A stretch of 64,000 bases of DNA from an uncultured Prevotellaceae bacterium (GTDB lineage: Bacteria > Bacteroidota > Bacteroidia > Bacteroidales > Muribaculaceae). Location: NCBI GenBank assembly GCA_905207705.1, contig CAJLMA010000004.1, positions 62,001-126,000 of the forward strand, in the 5' to 3' direction. The notes beneath the pieces are model-generated. The model made no database searches, was not told where the DNA came from, and saw only the letters and a list, made by a program, of their open reading frames with translations. Position numbers and translations under genes: made by a program. The stretch's first letter is position 1; each line of letters starts with the position of its first letter. This document shows, one piece after another, positions 1 to 10,039 of the stretch.

Positions 1-366
1 TCGTTTGGCAACTATGTTTACAATTATGTTGCAGCCGACCAGTATGTTCAATCGGTGTACAGCGACCAAGGAAGCTACTCAAACATACTTCAATCCACTG
101 CCGATACAGGATTCCAGACACAACAATTGTATTCCGACATGTGGCTTGAAAACGGTTCATTCTTCCGTTTTGACAACATTACGCTCGGTTACACGTTCGA
201 CAAGTTGTGGAATGACAACAGTCGTTTGCGTCTGACTGCATCGGTATCGAACATTGCCACTATCACCGGCTATTCGGGCATTGATCCTGAACTTCCCGAC
301 GGGCTCGACCGTGAAGTTTATCCACGCCCACGCACATATTCATTCGGAGTAAATCTCACATTCTAA
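1..366 (+). CDS. SusC/RagA TonB-dependent outer-membrane receptor, C-terminal end
   Basis: The reading frame is open from the first base of the window to a TAA at 364-366, so only the last 121 codons are present. It is the final part of a 22-strand beta-barrel: alternating aromatic and polar residues, a segment WLENGSFFRFDNITLGYTF, the typical late SusC pattern SVSNIATITGYSGIDPE, and an ending in FGVNLTF with the terminal Phe needed for outer-membrane insertion. SusC proteins import glycans or peptides across the outer membrane using TonB energy, with the SusD lipoprotein as lid. The SusD gene follows 17 bp downstream, which supports the call. Substrate cannot be told from this fragment. Confidence 0.93.
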   Translation, partial: SFGNYVYNYVAADQYVQSVYSDQGSYSNILQSTADTGFQTQQLYSDMWLENGSFFRFDNITLGYTFDKLWNDNSRLRLTASVSNIATITGYSGIDPELPDGLDREVYPRPRTYSFGVNLTF

Positions 367-383
367 AAAAAACTAATAATATA

Positions 384-2093
384 ATGACAACAATGAAAAA
401 ATATATATTGACATTCATGATAGGCTGCCTTGGATTGCTCTCATCTTGCATAGGCGACCTTGATACAATGCCGCTCGACGACAACAATCTTGTGTCGGAG
501 AAGGTGTACAGCACGAAAGAAGGTTACATGGGCGTGCTGGCAAAATGTTACGCTTCATTGATATTGACCGGCCAGCAAGGTGGCGACGGCGGTGACGGCG
601 ACTTGGAAGGAGCTAATGAAGGTTATTCGGGCTATACTCGCTTGTTGTTCTACTTGCAAGAACTTTGCACCGACAATTTCTTGATGCCGTCATCTTCAAA
701 TGGATTGCGCAACTGCCTTAACCTTAATTGGGTTCCATCGACATCGGTTGTGACTTGGACTTATCAACGGTTGTATATGTCGATTGCTTATTGCAATGAA
801 TTCTTGCGCGAGTGCACTCCCGAAAAGATGCAAGATCGCGGTGTGTGGGACGAAATGAGCGCCGATTATCTTAATTATCGTGCCGAAGCTCGTTTCATCA
901 GGGCATATTGCTACTCTATGTTGTGCGATTTGTTCGGCGGTGTGCCTTACATCGATGAAAACACAGGTGTAAAGGAGATTCCGGTTCAAATGGACAGAAA
1001 AGGAACATTTGAATATGCCGAGAAGGAATTGAAAGCCATCCTCGGCGAAACGGGTGAAACCGAAGATGTGTTGAAGAGCGCGGGCCAAAATGAATATGCT
1101 CGTGTGGACGAAGTGGCAGCATGGTTCCTGCTTTCAAGGATTTATCTTAACGCCCAAACTTGGATAGGCGAGAATCGTTATGATGATTGCTATGATTATG
1201 CCAAGAAAGTAATCGATTCAAACGTTTATCCATTGGCTTCGGATTATCGCCATATTTTCCTCGCCGACAACGATGCTTGCAGCGAAATCATCTGGCCGCT
1301 TGCTCAAGATGGCTTGAAGGCTCAAAGCTCGGCTGGAACCAACTTCTATGTAAAAGCTTTCGTAAACGGCCCGATGGATGACTATTACTTGACAGGTGTA
1401 GGAACTCGTGGTTGGGGTAACGTTCGTGCAAAAACTACGCTCGTTGACGCTTTCGACCCTGCCGATGTAACATTTGATGAAAATGATACTTGGGGTAACA
1501 ATAAGAATGACAAGCGTGCACAGTTCATGACAGCCCTTCCGGGACAAACCAAGGAGACTTGGGATGAGAACCTTGCCATGACAAGCACGTTTACTTGCGG
1601 CTATGGTTACATAAAATGGCGCAATGTAACGAAAGATGATCAGATCTGCGCCTCGGGCGACACTTACACATCTATAGACTGGCCTATGTTCCGCACAGCC
1701 GAGGCTTATTTGACGGCAGCCGAAGCCGTATTGCGCGGTTCAAGCCACGGCTCTCGCACCGATGCTTTGAATTATGTCAATGAAATACGTAATCGTGCGT
1801 ACATGTCGGGCAAATATGCTCAGACCGGGGTCAGCTCGGCTGTTTCGGGTGAAATTTCCGACTCTGAACTTACGCTTGATTTCATCCTTGCAGAGCGTCA
1901 GCGCGAATTTGCTTCGGAGTGCTTGCGTCGTACAGACTTGATACGTTTCAATAAGTTCACTAAGGGCAATAACTGGGATTGGAAGAATGGCGAGCGTCTT
2001 GGCAGCGATGTTGCCGATACTTATGTCCTATTCCCGATACCTGAGAGCGAAATCTCGAATAACCCTGAACTTAAACAAAATGACGGTTATTAG
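384..2093 (+). CDS. SusD/RagB family nutrient-binding outer-membrane lipoprotein
   Basis: 569 residues, normal for SusD. The N-terminus is a lipoprotein signal with lipobox LLSSC (Cys about residue 22), so the mature protein is lipid-anchored and acts as the substrate-binding lid of the SusC transporter encoded immediately upstream. SusD hallmarks are visible: an early YxxxxxxxAYCNEFLREC-type helix, ARFIRAYCYSMLCDLFGGVPY, the middle WFLLSRIYLNAQTW, and the C-terminal RTAEAYLTAAEAVLR, ILAERQREFASECLRRTDLIRF and YVLFPIPESEISNNPELKQN. The first ATG is at 384, but a second ATG at 393 begins MKKYILT and would give an equally good signal peptide; the true start is unsure. The glycan is not identifiable from sequence alone. 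Confidence 0.95.
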   Translation: MTTMKKYILTFMIGCLGLLSSCIGDLDTMPLDDNNLVSEKVYSTKEGYMGVLAKCYASLILTGQQGGDGGDGDLEGANEGYSGYTRLLFYLQELCTDNFLMPSSSNGLRNCLNLNWVPSTSVVTWTYQRLYMSIAYCNEFLRECTPEKMQDRGVWDEMSADYLNYRAEARFIRAYCYSMLCDLFGGVPYIDENTGVKEIPVQMDRKGTFEYAEKELKAILGETGETEDVLKSAGQNEYARVDEVAAWFLLSRIYLNAQTWIGENRYDDCYDYAKKVIDSNVYPLASDYRHIFLADNDACSEIIWPLAQDGLKAQSSAGTNFYVKAFVNGPMDDYYLTGVGTRGWGNVRAKTTLVDAFDPADVTFDENDTWGNNKNDKRAQFMTALPGQTKETWDENLAMTSTFTCGYGYIKWRNVTKDDQICASGDTYTSIDWPMFRTAEAYLTAAEAVLRGSSHGSRTDALNYVNEIRNRAYMSGKYAQTGVSSAVSGEISDSELTLDFILAERQREFASECLRRTDLIRFNKFTKGNNWDWKNGERLGSDVADTYVLFPIPESEISNNPELKQNDGY

Positions 2094-2211
2094 TATACGG
2101 TTTTATATTTGAAGGTTTACCTGACGTCGGGGCAGGAGAATCGCTTTTCCGATTTTCTTGTCCCGATTTTGTAAAACAATGATTATTTTTGCTAATTATA
2201 AAACGATATTT

Positions 2212-3483
2212 ATGAATAAACTTTTTAAACTGACTCTGGCCTTTTTGCTTTTACCATTTCTTGCATTTGCACAGACGGCCAAAGAAGAGATATTTGAAGA
2301 TTTGAACAAGGCAGGAGGCGTGTATTATGCCTATCCTGTGAGCAGTGTCGAGCAGACAGCCGTGCCTAAGGGGTATGAACCGTTCTACATAAGCCATTAC
2401 GGCCGTCATGGCTCACGTTATCTGGTCAGCGACAATGATTACTTATGGGTGCTTGAGTTGATGCGCAAGGCTGAGGATGCAGGCGCGTTGACTCCTCTCG
2501 GGCTTGATGCCCTCGACCGCATCGAGAAAGTGTGGGTTGAAGCCGAAGGCCGAGGCGGAGACTTGTCCCCACTGGGCGTGAGGCAGCATCGTGGCATCGC
2601 CGAGCGCATGTTTAACACATTCCCCGAGGTGTTCAAAGGCAAAGTGGACATTTCGGCTCGGTCGACAATCGTGATGCGTTGCGCGATGAGTATGGATGCT
2701 TTTTGCGAGCGATTGAAAGAGTTGAATCCCGAACTTCAGATTACACGCGAGGCCAGCAACCGCTACATGTGTTACATGAACTATCACAGTCCCGAGTCGA
2801 ATAAGTTTACCGCTCCCGATGGTCCTTGGCAGGAGGAATATCGCAAGTTTGAGGAATCTCACACCAATGGAGACCGGCTTGTGAAATCGTTGTTCAGCGA
2901 TGAGAAATTTGTGACGCGCAATGTCAATCCTCATACGCTTATGTGGGGCTTTTACTGGCTTGCCGTTGGTATGCAGGACATAGAGACTCAAGTATCGTTC
3001 ATGGACTTGTTTGAACCACAAGAATTATTTGATTTGTGGCAGGCATTCAATTATCGTTTTTATGTATGCGACAGCAATTACGCCGGCAACAATGGCATGA
3101 TGCTCGACAATGCCAAACCGTTGCTTGAAAATATAATAGAGTCGGCCGATGCTTGTATTGCAAGTGGCAAGACAGGTGCGACGTTGAGATTCGGCCATGA
3201 CGGCAACCTTATTCCGCTTGTGGGCTTGCTTGGATTCAAGGATTGTTATAACTCGGTTGAGAATCCTGCCGATTTTTATAAACATTTTGTCACTTATGAA
3301 ATTTCGCCCATGGCCGGAAACGCGCAGATAATATTCTTCCGCAACAAGAAAAATCATGAAGATATAATTGTGAAGTTCTTGCATAACGAGCGTGAAACAT
3401 CGATTCCGGTAGATACCGACATGTACCCTTATTATAAGTGGACCGATGTGCGCAATTATTATACCGGCTTGCTTGCTGAGTAA
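2212..3483 (+). CDS. secreted histidine-type phosphatase (branch 2)
   Basis: The upstream in-frame TTG at 2158 is less likely than the ATG at 2212, which opens a clear Sec signal peptide (MNKLFKLTLAFLLLPFLAFA). The mature protein starts near QTAKEEI. The catalytic RHG motif is present in YGRHGSRYL, where the His is the phosphorylated nucleophile, and the second motif GHDGN supplies the HD proton donor, as in acid phosphatases/phytases; the MINPP type would have HAE instead. It probably hydrolyses phosphomonoesters in the periplasm or at the surface. It sits 118 bp after SusD and may belong to the same uptake locus, scavenging phosphate from a phosphorylated substrate. That link is inference. 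Confidence 0.85.
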   Translation: MNKLFKLTLAFLLLPFLAFAQTAKEEIFEDLNKAGGVYYAYPVSSVEQTAVPKGYEPFYISHYGRHGSRYLVSDNDYLWVLELMRKAEDAGALTPLGLDALDRIEKVWVEAEGRGGDLSPLGVRQHRGIAERMFNTFPEVFKGKVDISARSTIVMRCAMSMDAFCERLKELNPELQITREASNRYMCYMNYHSPESNKFTAPDGPWQEEYRKFEESHTNGDRLVKSLFSDEKFVTRNVNPHTLMWGFYWLAVGMQDIETQVSFMDLFEPQELFDLWQAFNYRFYVCDSNYAGNNGMMLDNAKPLLENIIESADACIASGKTGATLRFGHDGNLIPLVGLLGFKDCYNSVENPADFYKHFVTYEISPMAGNAQIIFFRNKKNHEDIIVKFLHNERETSIPVDTDMYPYYKWTDVRNYYTGLLAE

Positions 3484-3530
3484 CGAATATTGCATGGTTA
3501 CTGTTTCTTTAGAAGTAACCCATAAACATA

Positions 3531-3567
3531 GAAAGATGGAGCGGCATAGAGCTGTTCCATCTTTTTT
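3531..3567 (+). terminator. Rho-independent terminator after the histidine phosphatase
   Basis: A hairpin with arms AAAGATGGA and TCCATCTTT closes a GC-containing loop and is followed by a run of T on the plus strand, 48 bp past the stop codon. Another short inverted repeat (GGTTACT/AGTAACC, 3496-3520) lies just before it. The rest of 3570-3760 holds nothing recognisable. Confidence 0.75.
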
Positions 3568-3764
3568 GCATGATTCCAGGCCGTTTTAAGCGCGTCTGAG
3601 CCGATTTTAATACTCCTGTTGTCCAGACAGTGGAGACAAGATTTATCGCGTTTGTCGGTTACAGATTTGACCGATTCCATACATTTAGGCGTTTGAATCT
3701 CGTTCATATGGAACATAGCGCGTATGAATGTTTTTGTTGTGAGAAATGGAGGAGGTGAGGAAAT

Positions 3765-3806
3765 AAAAAAAATCTGCCCGGCATCGCTGCCAAGCAGATT
3801 TTTTTA
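3765..3806 (-). terminator. terminator of the sdhCAB operon
   Basis: Arms AAAAAAAATCTGC (3765-3777) and GCAGATTTTTTT (3794-3805) flank a 16-base loop. A/T runs on both sides make it usable on either strand. It lies 25 bp beyond the sdhB stop. Confidence 0.8.
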
Positions 3807-3830
3807 TGCAGAACAAACTATGTGTTATTA

Positions 3831-4586
3831 TCAGTCTTTAAATTTTGCGCAAAGGAATTCGCGGTTCATGCGAGCGATGTTGCTCAACTTGATGTTCTTC
3901 GGGCATTCGGCTGCGCAAGCACCGGTGTTGGTGCAGTTGCCGAATCCGAGTTCGTCCATCTTGCTTACCATTGCCTTAACACGGCGAGCAGCTTCTACGC
4001 GGCCTTGAGGAAGAAGGGCGAATTGGCTGACTTTTGCCGATACAAATAACATTGCCGAACCGTTCTTGCAAGCTGCAACGCAAGCTCCACAACCGATGCA
4101 GGTAGCCGAGTCCATAGCCTCGTCGGCAGCAGTCTTGGAGATAGGAATTGCATTTGCATCTTGAGCACCGCCGCAGTTGAATGAAACATAACCTCCGGCT
4201 TGTTGAATCTTGTCGAATGCGTTACGGTCGACCATCAAGTCCTTTATTACAGGGAATGCAGCCGAACGCCAAGGTTCAACAGTGATTGTGTCGCCGTCGT
4301 GGAAACGACGCATGTAAAGCTGGCAAGTGGTGGCACCTGTTGCAGGGCCGTGCGGATGTCCGTTTATGTAAAGAGAACACATTCCGCAGATACCTTCACG
4401 GCAATCGTGGTCAAACACGATAGGTTCTTCGCCTTTTTCAATCAACTGCTCATTCAATATGTCAAGCATTTCGAGGAACGAAGTGTCGGTAGGAATGTCG
4501 GTCATGTGGTATTCTTTGAAACCGCCTTTTTCCTTAGGACCGGCTTGACGCCAAATTCTGAGAGTGAAACTTATATTTGATTCCAT
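3831..4586 (-). CDS. sdhB: succinate dehydrogenase/fumarate reductase iron-sulfur subunit
   Basis: 251 residues. It carries electrons between the flavoprotein and the membrane cytochrome b. Cluster ligands are visible in order: a plant-type 2Fe-2S motif in [10 protein letters not shown] near residue 64, then [14 protein letters not shown] near residue 155, and [15 protein letters not shown] near residue 210, together supplying the 4Fe-4S and 3Fe-4S clusters. In Bacteroidales this enzyme works mainly as a quinol:fumarate reductase ending the branched fermentation to succinate. It is the last gene of a three-gene operon C-A-B, 26 bp after sdhA, and is followed by a strong hairpin terminator. 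frdB would be an equally valid name. Confidence 0.97.
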   Translation of the reverse strand: MESNISFTLRIWRQAGPKEKGGFKEYHMTDIPTDTSFLEMLDILNEQLIEKGEEPIVFDHDCREGICGMCSLYINGHPHGPATGATTCQLYMRRFHDGDTITVEPWRSAAFPVIKDLMVDRNAFDKIQQAGGYVSFNCGGAQDANAIPISKTAADEAMDSATCIGCGACVAACKNGSAMLFVSAKVSQFALLPQGRVEAARRVKAMVSKMDELGFGNCTNTGACAAECPKNIKLSNIARMNREFLCAKFKD

Positions 4587-4612
4587 TTTTTTGATACTTT
4601 TTTAACGATTAA

Positions 4613-6628
4613 TTAAGACTTGTAGTTACGTGTTTGAACCTTAATAGCTTCGTAGTGCAACGGTTCCTTGATGAGAGTAGGAGCCACGTCGTCCGAACCG
4701 TTGTAATTCCAGCAAGAAACGTAGAAGTAGTTTTCATCGTCGCGTTTGGCTTCACCTTCCTCGGTTTGATATTCTTCACGGAAGTGTCCGCCGCAGCTTT
4801 CATTGCGGTTCAGTGCATCGTAAGCTATAAGTTCACCCATCGTTATAAAGTCGTTGAGGCGGAATGCCTTGTCAAGTTCCACATTCATGCCTTCTTGAGT
4901 ACCCGGGATGAACAGGTTGGTTTCAAATTCCTTGCGGATTTCTTTCAATTTCTTCAATGCTGTTTCAAGGCCTTCCTTGGTACGACCCATTCCTACATAT
5001 TCCCACATGATGTGGCCCAATTCCTTATGGATGGAGTCAACCGAGCGTTTACCCTTGATGTTCATCAAGTGATCCATGCGAGCCTTGCATTCTTTCTCGG
5101 CCTTGTCAAATTCAGGAGTGTCGGTCTTGAAGTGGGGCACAGTGATTTGGTCGGCGAGATAATTTTGGATGGTGTAAGGCAATACGAAGTAACCGTCGGC
5201 AAGACCTTGCATGAGCGCAGAAGCACCGAGGCGGTTTGCTCCGTGGTCGGAGAAGTTGCATTCACCGATTGCAAACAGACCCTTGATTGATGTCTGAAGT
5301 TCGTAGTCAACCCAGATACCGCCCATTGTATAGTGGATGGCAGGATAAATCATCATCGGGTTGTAGTATTTTACACCGTTGATTTCCCTTGCCAATTCGC
5401 CCGGATTGACGTCGGTGATTTCTTCATACATGTCGAAGAGGTTGCCATAGCGTTGTCTTACGACATCCAAGCCGAGGCGCTCGATACTTTCGGAGAAGTC
5501 GAGGAATACGGCAAGGCCGGTATTGTTCACGCCGTAGCCCTTGTCGCAGCGTTCCTTGGCAGCACGAGAAGCAACGTCACGAGGCACGAGGTTACCGAAT
5601 GCCGGATAACGGCGTTCCAAGTAGTAGTCGCGGTCTTCTTCGGGAATGTCGCTACCTTTCTTTGTGCCGGCTTGCAGAGCCTTTGCGTCTTCGAGTTTCT
5701 TAGGAACCCAGATACGGCCGTCGTTGCGGAGAGATTCCGACATCAATGTAAGTTTTGATTGCTTGTCACCGTGAACCGGGATACATGTCGGGTGAATTTG
5801 AACGTATGCAGGGTTGGCAAAGTATGCACCTTTGCGATAGCAAGCGATGGCAGCACTACAGTTGCAGGCCATTGCATTGGTCGACAAGAAGTATGTGTTT
5901 CCGTATCCGCCAGTTGCTATTACGACAGCGTGAGCTGCAAAACGTTCGAATTTGCCTGTTACAAGGTTCTTGGCGATGATACCGCGTGCGCGACCGTCGA
6001 TTATTACGACATCGTGCATTTCATAGCGGTTGTAGCTCTTCACTTTGCCCAATTGGATTTGACGGTTGAGCGAAGCGTATGCGCCGAGGAGCAATTGTTG
6101 TCCTGTCTGGCCTTTTGCGTAGAAAGTACGGGATACCTGGGCTCCACCGAAAGAACGGTTGGCAAGCAAGCCGCCGTATTCACGGGCGAAAGGAACGCCT
6201 TGAGCTATACATTGGTCGATGATATTGTTTGAAACTTCGGCAAGACGGTAAACGTTTGCTTCGCGGGCGCGGTAGTCACCACCTTTTACGGTGTCATAGA
6301 ACAAACGATATACAGAGTCGCCGTCGTTTTGATAATTCTTGGCAGCGTTGATACCTCCTTGTGCGGCAATTGAGTGTGCGCGACGCGGAGAGTCTTGGAT
6401 GCAGAAGTTCAACACGTTGAATCCCATTTCGGCCAAAGTAGAAGCAGCCGAAGCACCTGCAAGGCCGGTACCTACGACGATAATGTCGAGACGGCGTTTG
6501 TTGGCCGGGTTGACGAGCTTTTGGTGAGCCTTGTAGTTAGTCCATTTCTCAGCAATAGGACCTTCAGGTATTTTTGAGTCTATTACAGGCTGAGCAGTAG
6601 TTTTGTTGCCTTTTTTTATATCTTCCAT
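4613..6628 (-). CDS. sdhA: succinate dehydrogenase/fumarate reductase flavoprotein subunit
   Basis: 671 residues, the long form usual in Bacteroidetes and in type B enzymes. Residues about 48-85 form the FAD Rossmann motif ([17 protein letters not shown]), followed by [15 protein letters not shown], the segment containing the histidine that holds the flavin covalently. QIHPTCIP supplies part of the dicarboxylate site, and the capping and C-terminal domains include [17 protein letters not shown]. The enzyme interconverts fumarate and succinate on the cytoplasmic face of the membrane. The gene lies 24 bp after sdhC and 26 bp before sdhB, clearly co-transcribed. Confidence 0.97.
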   Translation of the reverse strand: MEDIKKGNKTTAQPVIDSKIPEGPIAEKWTNYKAHQKLVNPANKRRLDIIVVGTGLAGASAASTLAEMGFNVLNFCIQDSPRRAHSIAAQGGINAAKNYQNDGDSVYRLFYDTVKGGDYRAREANVYRLAEVSNNIIDQCIAQGVPFAREYGGLLANRSFGGAQVSRTFYAKGQTGQQLLLGAYASLNRQIQLGKVKSYNRYEMHDVVIIDGRARGIIAKNLVTGKFERFAAHAVVIATGGYGNTYFLSTNAMACNCSAAIACYRKGAYFANPAYVQIHPTCIPVHGDKQSKLTLMSESLRNDGRIWVPKKLEDAKALQAGTKKGSDIPEEDRDYYLERRYPAFGNLVPRDVASRAAKERCDKGYGVNNTGLAVFLDFSESIERLGLDVVRQRYGNLFDMYEEITDVNPGELAREINGVKYYNPMMIYPAIHYTMGGIWVDYELQTSIKGLFAIGECNFSDHGANRLGASALMQGLADGYFVLPYTIQNYLADQITVPHFKTDTPEFDKAEKECKARMDHLMNIKGKRSVDSIHKELGHIMWEYVGMGRTKEGLETALKKLKEIRKEFETNLFIPGTQEGMNVELDKAFRLNDFITMGELIAYDALNRNESCGGHFREEYQTEEGEAKRDDENYFYVSCWNYNGSDDVAPTLIKEPLHYEAIKVQTRNYKS

Positions 6629-6652
6629 TTCAGTATCGAAGTTTAATTGTTA

Positions 6653-7402
6653 TTACTCAGCGTCATCCAATAATTCAATTATGGTAGAGCCGGCCTGTTC
6701 GATGACATGCTCTGTGTTGATGCCGTGCTTCAACATGTTGGTTTCGTCTTGAGCTTGGAATGTAAACCAGATAGCTTCAACGGCAAACAGCAAGCATACG
6801 ACGGTGGCCCAAACGTTAGCAGTGGATTTGAGACGACGCAACCAGATGTCGTTGTTGGCACCGAGCGACTGGAACGCGCTCCAGAATCCGTGGGTCATGT
6901 GGAACCACAAGGCGATGAAACCGATTATGTAAACCGGAAGTACCCAAGGCAAGGCGAATGCTTGATAAACAAAACCCATGCCTGTTAATTCGAGGTGCTC
7001 GCCCAAGAGTTCGGGCAATTGCATCTTTGCCCAGAATTGCACGAGGTGTACAATCATGAAGCATACTACGATGATACCAAGCACGAGCATGTTTTGTGAA
7101 GCCCATTCCACGCTTTTAGGACGGCTTGTCACATTGTAACGGTCGTTGCCGCGTGCTTTACGGTTTTGCAGCGTGAGCCAAAACGAATAGATGATGTGAA
7201 TCACGAATCCGGCGGCGAGCACTAATGTACCTGCAACCGCATACCAATTGGCGCCAAGGAATTCGCAAACGGCATTATACCCGCTTGGAGAGAATAACGC
7301 CACTGCATTCATCAGCACATGAAAGGTTACAAATAGGACGAGGAAAAGACCGGTGATTGCCATCACCATTTTCCTGCCTACAGACGAGTTTGTTAACCAC
7401 AT
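6653..7402 (-). CDS. sdhC: succinate dehydrogenase/fumarate reductase cytochrome b subunit
   Basis: 249 residues with five predicted membrane helices (about residues 12-33, 53-75, 100-122, 145-167 and 193-215), the single-subunit diheme anchor of type B quinol:fumarate reductases. Histidines suited to heme ligation lie in helices: FVTFHVLMN, GFVIHIIYSFW, FMIVHLVQFW and LWFHMTHGFWSAF. It anchors SdhAB and passes electrons from menaquinol. It is first in the operon, with a textbook Bacteroidetes promoter at 7463-7493. Confidence 0.95.
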   Translation of the reverse strand: MWLTNSSVGRKMVMAITGLFLVLFVTFHVLMNAVALFSPSGYNAVCEFLGANWYAVAGTLVLAAGFVIHIIYSFWLTLQNRKARGNDRYNVTSRPKSVEWASQNMLVLGIIVVCFMIVHLVQFWAKMQLPELLGEHLELTGMGFVYQAFALPWVLPVYIIGFIALWFHMTHGFWSAFQSLGANNDIWLRRLKSTANVWATVVCLLFAVEAIWFTFQAQDETNMLKHGINTEHVIEQAGSTIIELLDDAE

Positions 7403-7462
7403 AGTAGTTCTGAATTAAGTTAATAATTTGATTTGATTTACAGTATTGTTTTAATTTGTTTA

Positions 7463-7493
7463 CAAAATTATTCTATTTGGACGTTTCTACAAA
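7463..7493 (-). promoter_or_regulatory. Bacteroidetes-type promoter of sdhCAB
   Basis: On the minus strand: TTTG (7490-7493), exactly 19 bp, then TAATTTTG (7463-7470), matching the known Bacteroides consensus TTTG/TAnnTTTG at every fixed base. Transcription should start about 7456, giving a leader of about 55 nt. Confidence 0.85.
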
Positions 7494-7525
7494 AATTAAG
7501 GAAAAAAATCTTTAATAAAAGCTTG

Positions 7526-9841
7526 TCAACGACGCTTTGAACGTTTTTTTGACTCTTTCTTTTTCCCTTGCCTCTTTGTGTTCTTGCCTCCCTCGAAGGC
7601 GTCGCGCAACCGTTGCTGCTTGGACTCTTTCCTTTTTGATGTGACGCTTGCCGTTATTGGGGCACTGTCGATGTGGTGGGTGCCTATCGGGTGCTTCTCG
7701 TCGATAAGGGCGAAGTCGAGTTGCTTCTTGACGAGGTCGGCTCGGGCAATCTGTATTGTTACTTGGTCGCCGAGGCGGTAACGTTTTTTCTGCCTGCGTC
7801 CGATGAGGCAGTAGTTTTTCTCGTCAAATTCGTAATAGTCGTCTTCAAGGTCGCGTATCGGCACAAGTCCTTCGCATTTATTTTCGTCTATTTCAACATA
7901 CAACCCCCATTCGGTCACGCCCGATATGGTTCCTTGATAAACCTTGCCGAGACGTTCGCCGAGGAATTCCACTTGTTTGTATTTGATAGAAGCTCTTTCG
8001 GCCGATGCTGCAAGTTGCTCCATGTCGCTTGAGTGCTTGCATTCGTCTTCTACTTTCTCGGCATTTGCGCTCCGACCTCCTTTTTTGTAGCGGTCGAGCA
8101 GGCGGTGAACCATCATGTCGGGGTATCGCCTGATGGGTGAAGTGAAGTGGGTGTAATAATCGAATGCCAACCCATAGTGCCCTATGTTGACAGTCGAGTA
8201 GACTGCTTTTGCCATGGATCGTATTGCGAGGGTCGAGAGCATGTTTTCCTCGGGCTTACCTTTAATTTCATGCAAGAGCCTGTTGAGTGATTTGTTGACT
8301 TCGGTCGAGGCTCCTTCGGTTTTTACTTTGTGGCCGAATTGGCGGACGATTTCACCGAAATTTTCAAATTTTTCCGGCGTTGGCTTGTCGTGGATTCGGT
8401 ACACGAAAGTCTTGGCTTTCTTGTCGTGTGGTACTTTCCCTATGCTTTCGGCCACGGTCTTGTTGGCCAGCAGCATGAATTCTTCTATCAGCTTGTTGGC
8501 GTCTTTCGACACTTTGAAGTAAACGTCGACCGGGCGGCCGTTTTCATCGATGTCAAATCTCACTTCAAAACGGTCGAAGTCTACCGAGCCGTTATCGTAT
8601 CTGTTTTTTCGGATTATCTTGGCAAGGCGGTCGAGTGTCAGGATTTCTTCGGCATAGTCGCCTTTGCCGGTTTCAATCACTTCTTGCGCTTCTTCGTAGG
8701 TGAATCGGCGGTTGCTCAATATCACAGTATGGCAGATGTCGGTGCTGATGATGTTTGCGTTGTCGTCAAGCTCCAATATGCAGGAATAGGCCAGTTTCTC
8801 TTCGTTGGGCCTCAGGGAGCATATTTCGTTGCACAGCTTTTCGGGTAGCATTGGCACGGTGCGATCTACAAGATAGACCGATGTTGCGCGGTTGTAGGCC
8901 TCTTTGTCGATTATGGACCCGGGGGTGACATAGTGTGTCACGTCGGCAATATGCACGCCCACTTGCCAATTGCCGTTTGGCAATTTTTGTAATGACAGTG
9001 CATCGTCAAAGTCTTTTGCGTCTTTTGGGTCGATTGTGAATGTGACGACGTTGCGAAAGTCTTTACGTTCGGAAATTATTTCGGGTGTTATGGTTGTGTC
9101 AAGCTCTTCTGCCGCTTTTTCCACTTCTTCGGGATACTTGTAGGGTAGTCCGTATTCGGCAAGGATGGCATGGATTTCGGCATTGTTCTCGCCTGCAACT
9201 CCGAGAACATCGATTATTTCTCCGACCGGGCTGTTGGCATCGTCGGGCCATTCGATTATCTTTGCCACGGCTTTGTTGCCCGTTTTGCCCCCTTTCAGCT
9301 TGTTCTTTGGAATCAAGATGTCGGTGGCGAGGTATTTGCTGTCGGTGACCAAATGTGCAAAGTACTTGTCGACTTGTAGCGTTCCTATGAATACTTGGTC
9401 TTTTTTCTCGATGATTTCTATTACTTCGGCTTCGGGTTCGCATCCCTTGCGCTGTGCGCAGATATGCACTTTCACTTTGTCTCCGTTCAAGGCGTGCATT
9501 GAGTTTCGCTCGGCGACAAATATGGCTTCATCTTCTTGCTCAAGTATGACGCTGTTTTTCCCATTGCTTCTTCTGACAAATGTGCCTATGGCCACATTGC
9601 CCCTTGCTTTTGCTTTGAATCTTCCGGGTGTCACTTCGGTGAGGAATCCTTCTATTGCAAGATTTTCAAGGACTTCCACGACGAGAGCCCGTTCTTTGGG
9701 CGTTTCGGCTCCGATGCCTGCCGACACTTGCTTGTAATTGTACGGAATATTGTCTTCTTTGTTGAAAAAGTCTATTACTTGATTTTCTACCACGCCTTTC
9801 TTCTTGCGTGTGCTTTTTTTGCCATCTTGATTATTTGCCAT
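7526..9841 (-). CDS. rnr: ribonuclease R
   Basis: 771 residues, a 3'-5' exoribonuclease able to degrade structured RNA. Order of parts: an N-terminal winged helix (about residues 20-80), OB/cold-shock domains (80-240), the RNB catalytic domain (about 265-595) with the metal-binding signature in TIDPKDAKDFDDALS, an S1 domain (about 640-720, beginning YQGTISGVTEWGLYVEI), and a Lys/Arg-rich tail ending GKKKESKKRSKRR that probably binds RNA. It is a single gene with its own promoter at 9908-9938. Confidence 0.96.
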   Translation of the reverse strand: MANNQDGKKSTRKKKGVVENQVIDFFNKEDNIPYNYKQVSAGIGAETPKERALVVEVLENLAIEGFLTEVTPGRFKAKARGNVAIGTFVRRSNGKNSVILEQEDEAIFVAERNSMHALNGDKVKVHICAQRKGCEPEAEVIEIIEKKDQVFIGTLQVDKYFAHLVTDSKYLATDILIPKNKLKGGKTGNKAVAKIIEWPDDANSPVGEIIDVLGVAGENNAEIHAILAEYGLPYKYPEEVEKAAEELDTTITPEIISERKDFRNVVTFTIDPKDAKDFDDALSLQKLPNGNWQVGVHIADVTHYVTPGSIIDKEAYNRATSVYLVDRTVPMLPEKLCNEICSLRPNEEKLAYSCILELDDNANIISTDICHTVILSNRRFTYEEAQEVIETGKGDYAEEILTLDRLAKIIRKNRYDNGSVDFDRFEVRFDIDENGRPVDVYFKVSKDANKLIEEFMLLANKTVAESIGKVPHDKKAKTFVYRIHDKPTPEKFENFGEIVRQFGHKVKTEGASTEVNKSLNRLLHEIKGKPEENMLSTLAIRSMAKAVYSTVNIGHYGLAFDYYTHFTSPIRRYPDMMVHRLLDRYKKGGRSANAEKVEDECKHSSDMEQLAASAERASIKYKQVEFLGERLGKVYQGTISGVTEWGLYVEIDENKCEGLVPIRDLEDDYYEFDEKNYCLIGRRQKKRYRLGDQVTIQIARADLVKKQLDFALIDEKHPIGTHHIDSAPITASVTSKRKESKQQRLRDAFEGGKNTKRQGKKKESKKRSKRR

Positions 9842-9907
9842 AAGTACAGCTTTTATGTTATCAGTCCTCGCTTGCGAAAGTGCATACGGGGCTTGTCGTT
9901 ATGCATA

Positions 9908-9938
9908 CAAATATAATGTTAATTTCCAAGAAATCGAA
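9908..9938 (-). promoter_or_regulatory. promoter of rnr
   Basis: Minus strand: TTCG (9935-9938, one mismatch to TTTG), 19 bp, then TATATTTG (9908-9915), a full TAnnTTTG match. Distance to the rnr start is 66 bp. Confidence 0.7.
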
Positions 9939-9980
9939 GGAACATGTGTTAAAATGCTTGCATCGGATGCCTGTAAAATG

Positions 9981-10015
9981 CGAAGCCGTGCGACTTTTCA
10001 GGTGGCACGGCTTCG
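9981..10015 (-). terminator. hairpin terminator downstream of surE
   Basis: Perfect 11-bp arms CGAAGCCGTGC (9981-9991) and GCACGGCTTCG (10005-10015). The following T tract is short (CATTTTAC on the minus strand), so termination may be imperfect. Confidence 0.65.
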
Positions 10016-10039
10016 TTATGTTTTTGCCTGTACAAAGAA

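Noticed and set aside
3498..3716. Minus-strand frame of 72 codons between the phosphatase and sdhB
   Set aside because: It overlaps a terminator hairpin and has no recognisable motif.
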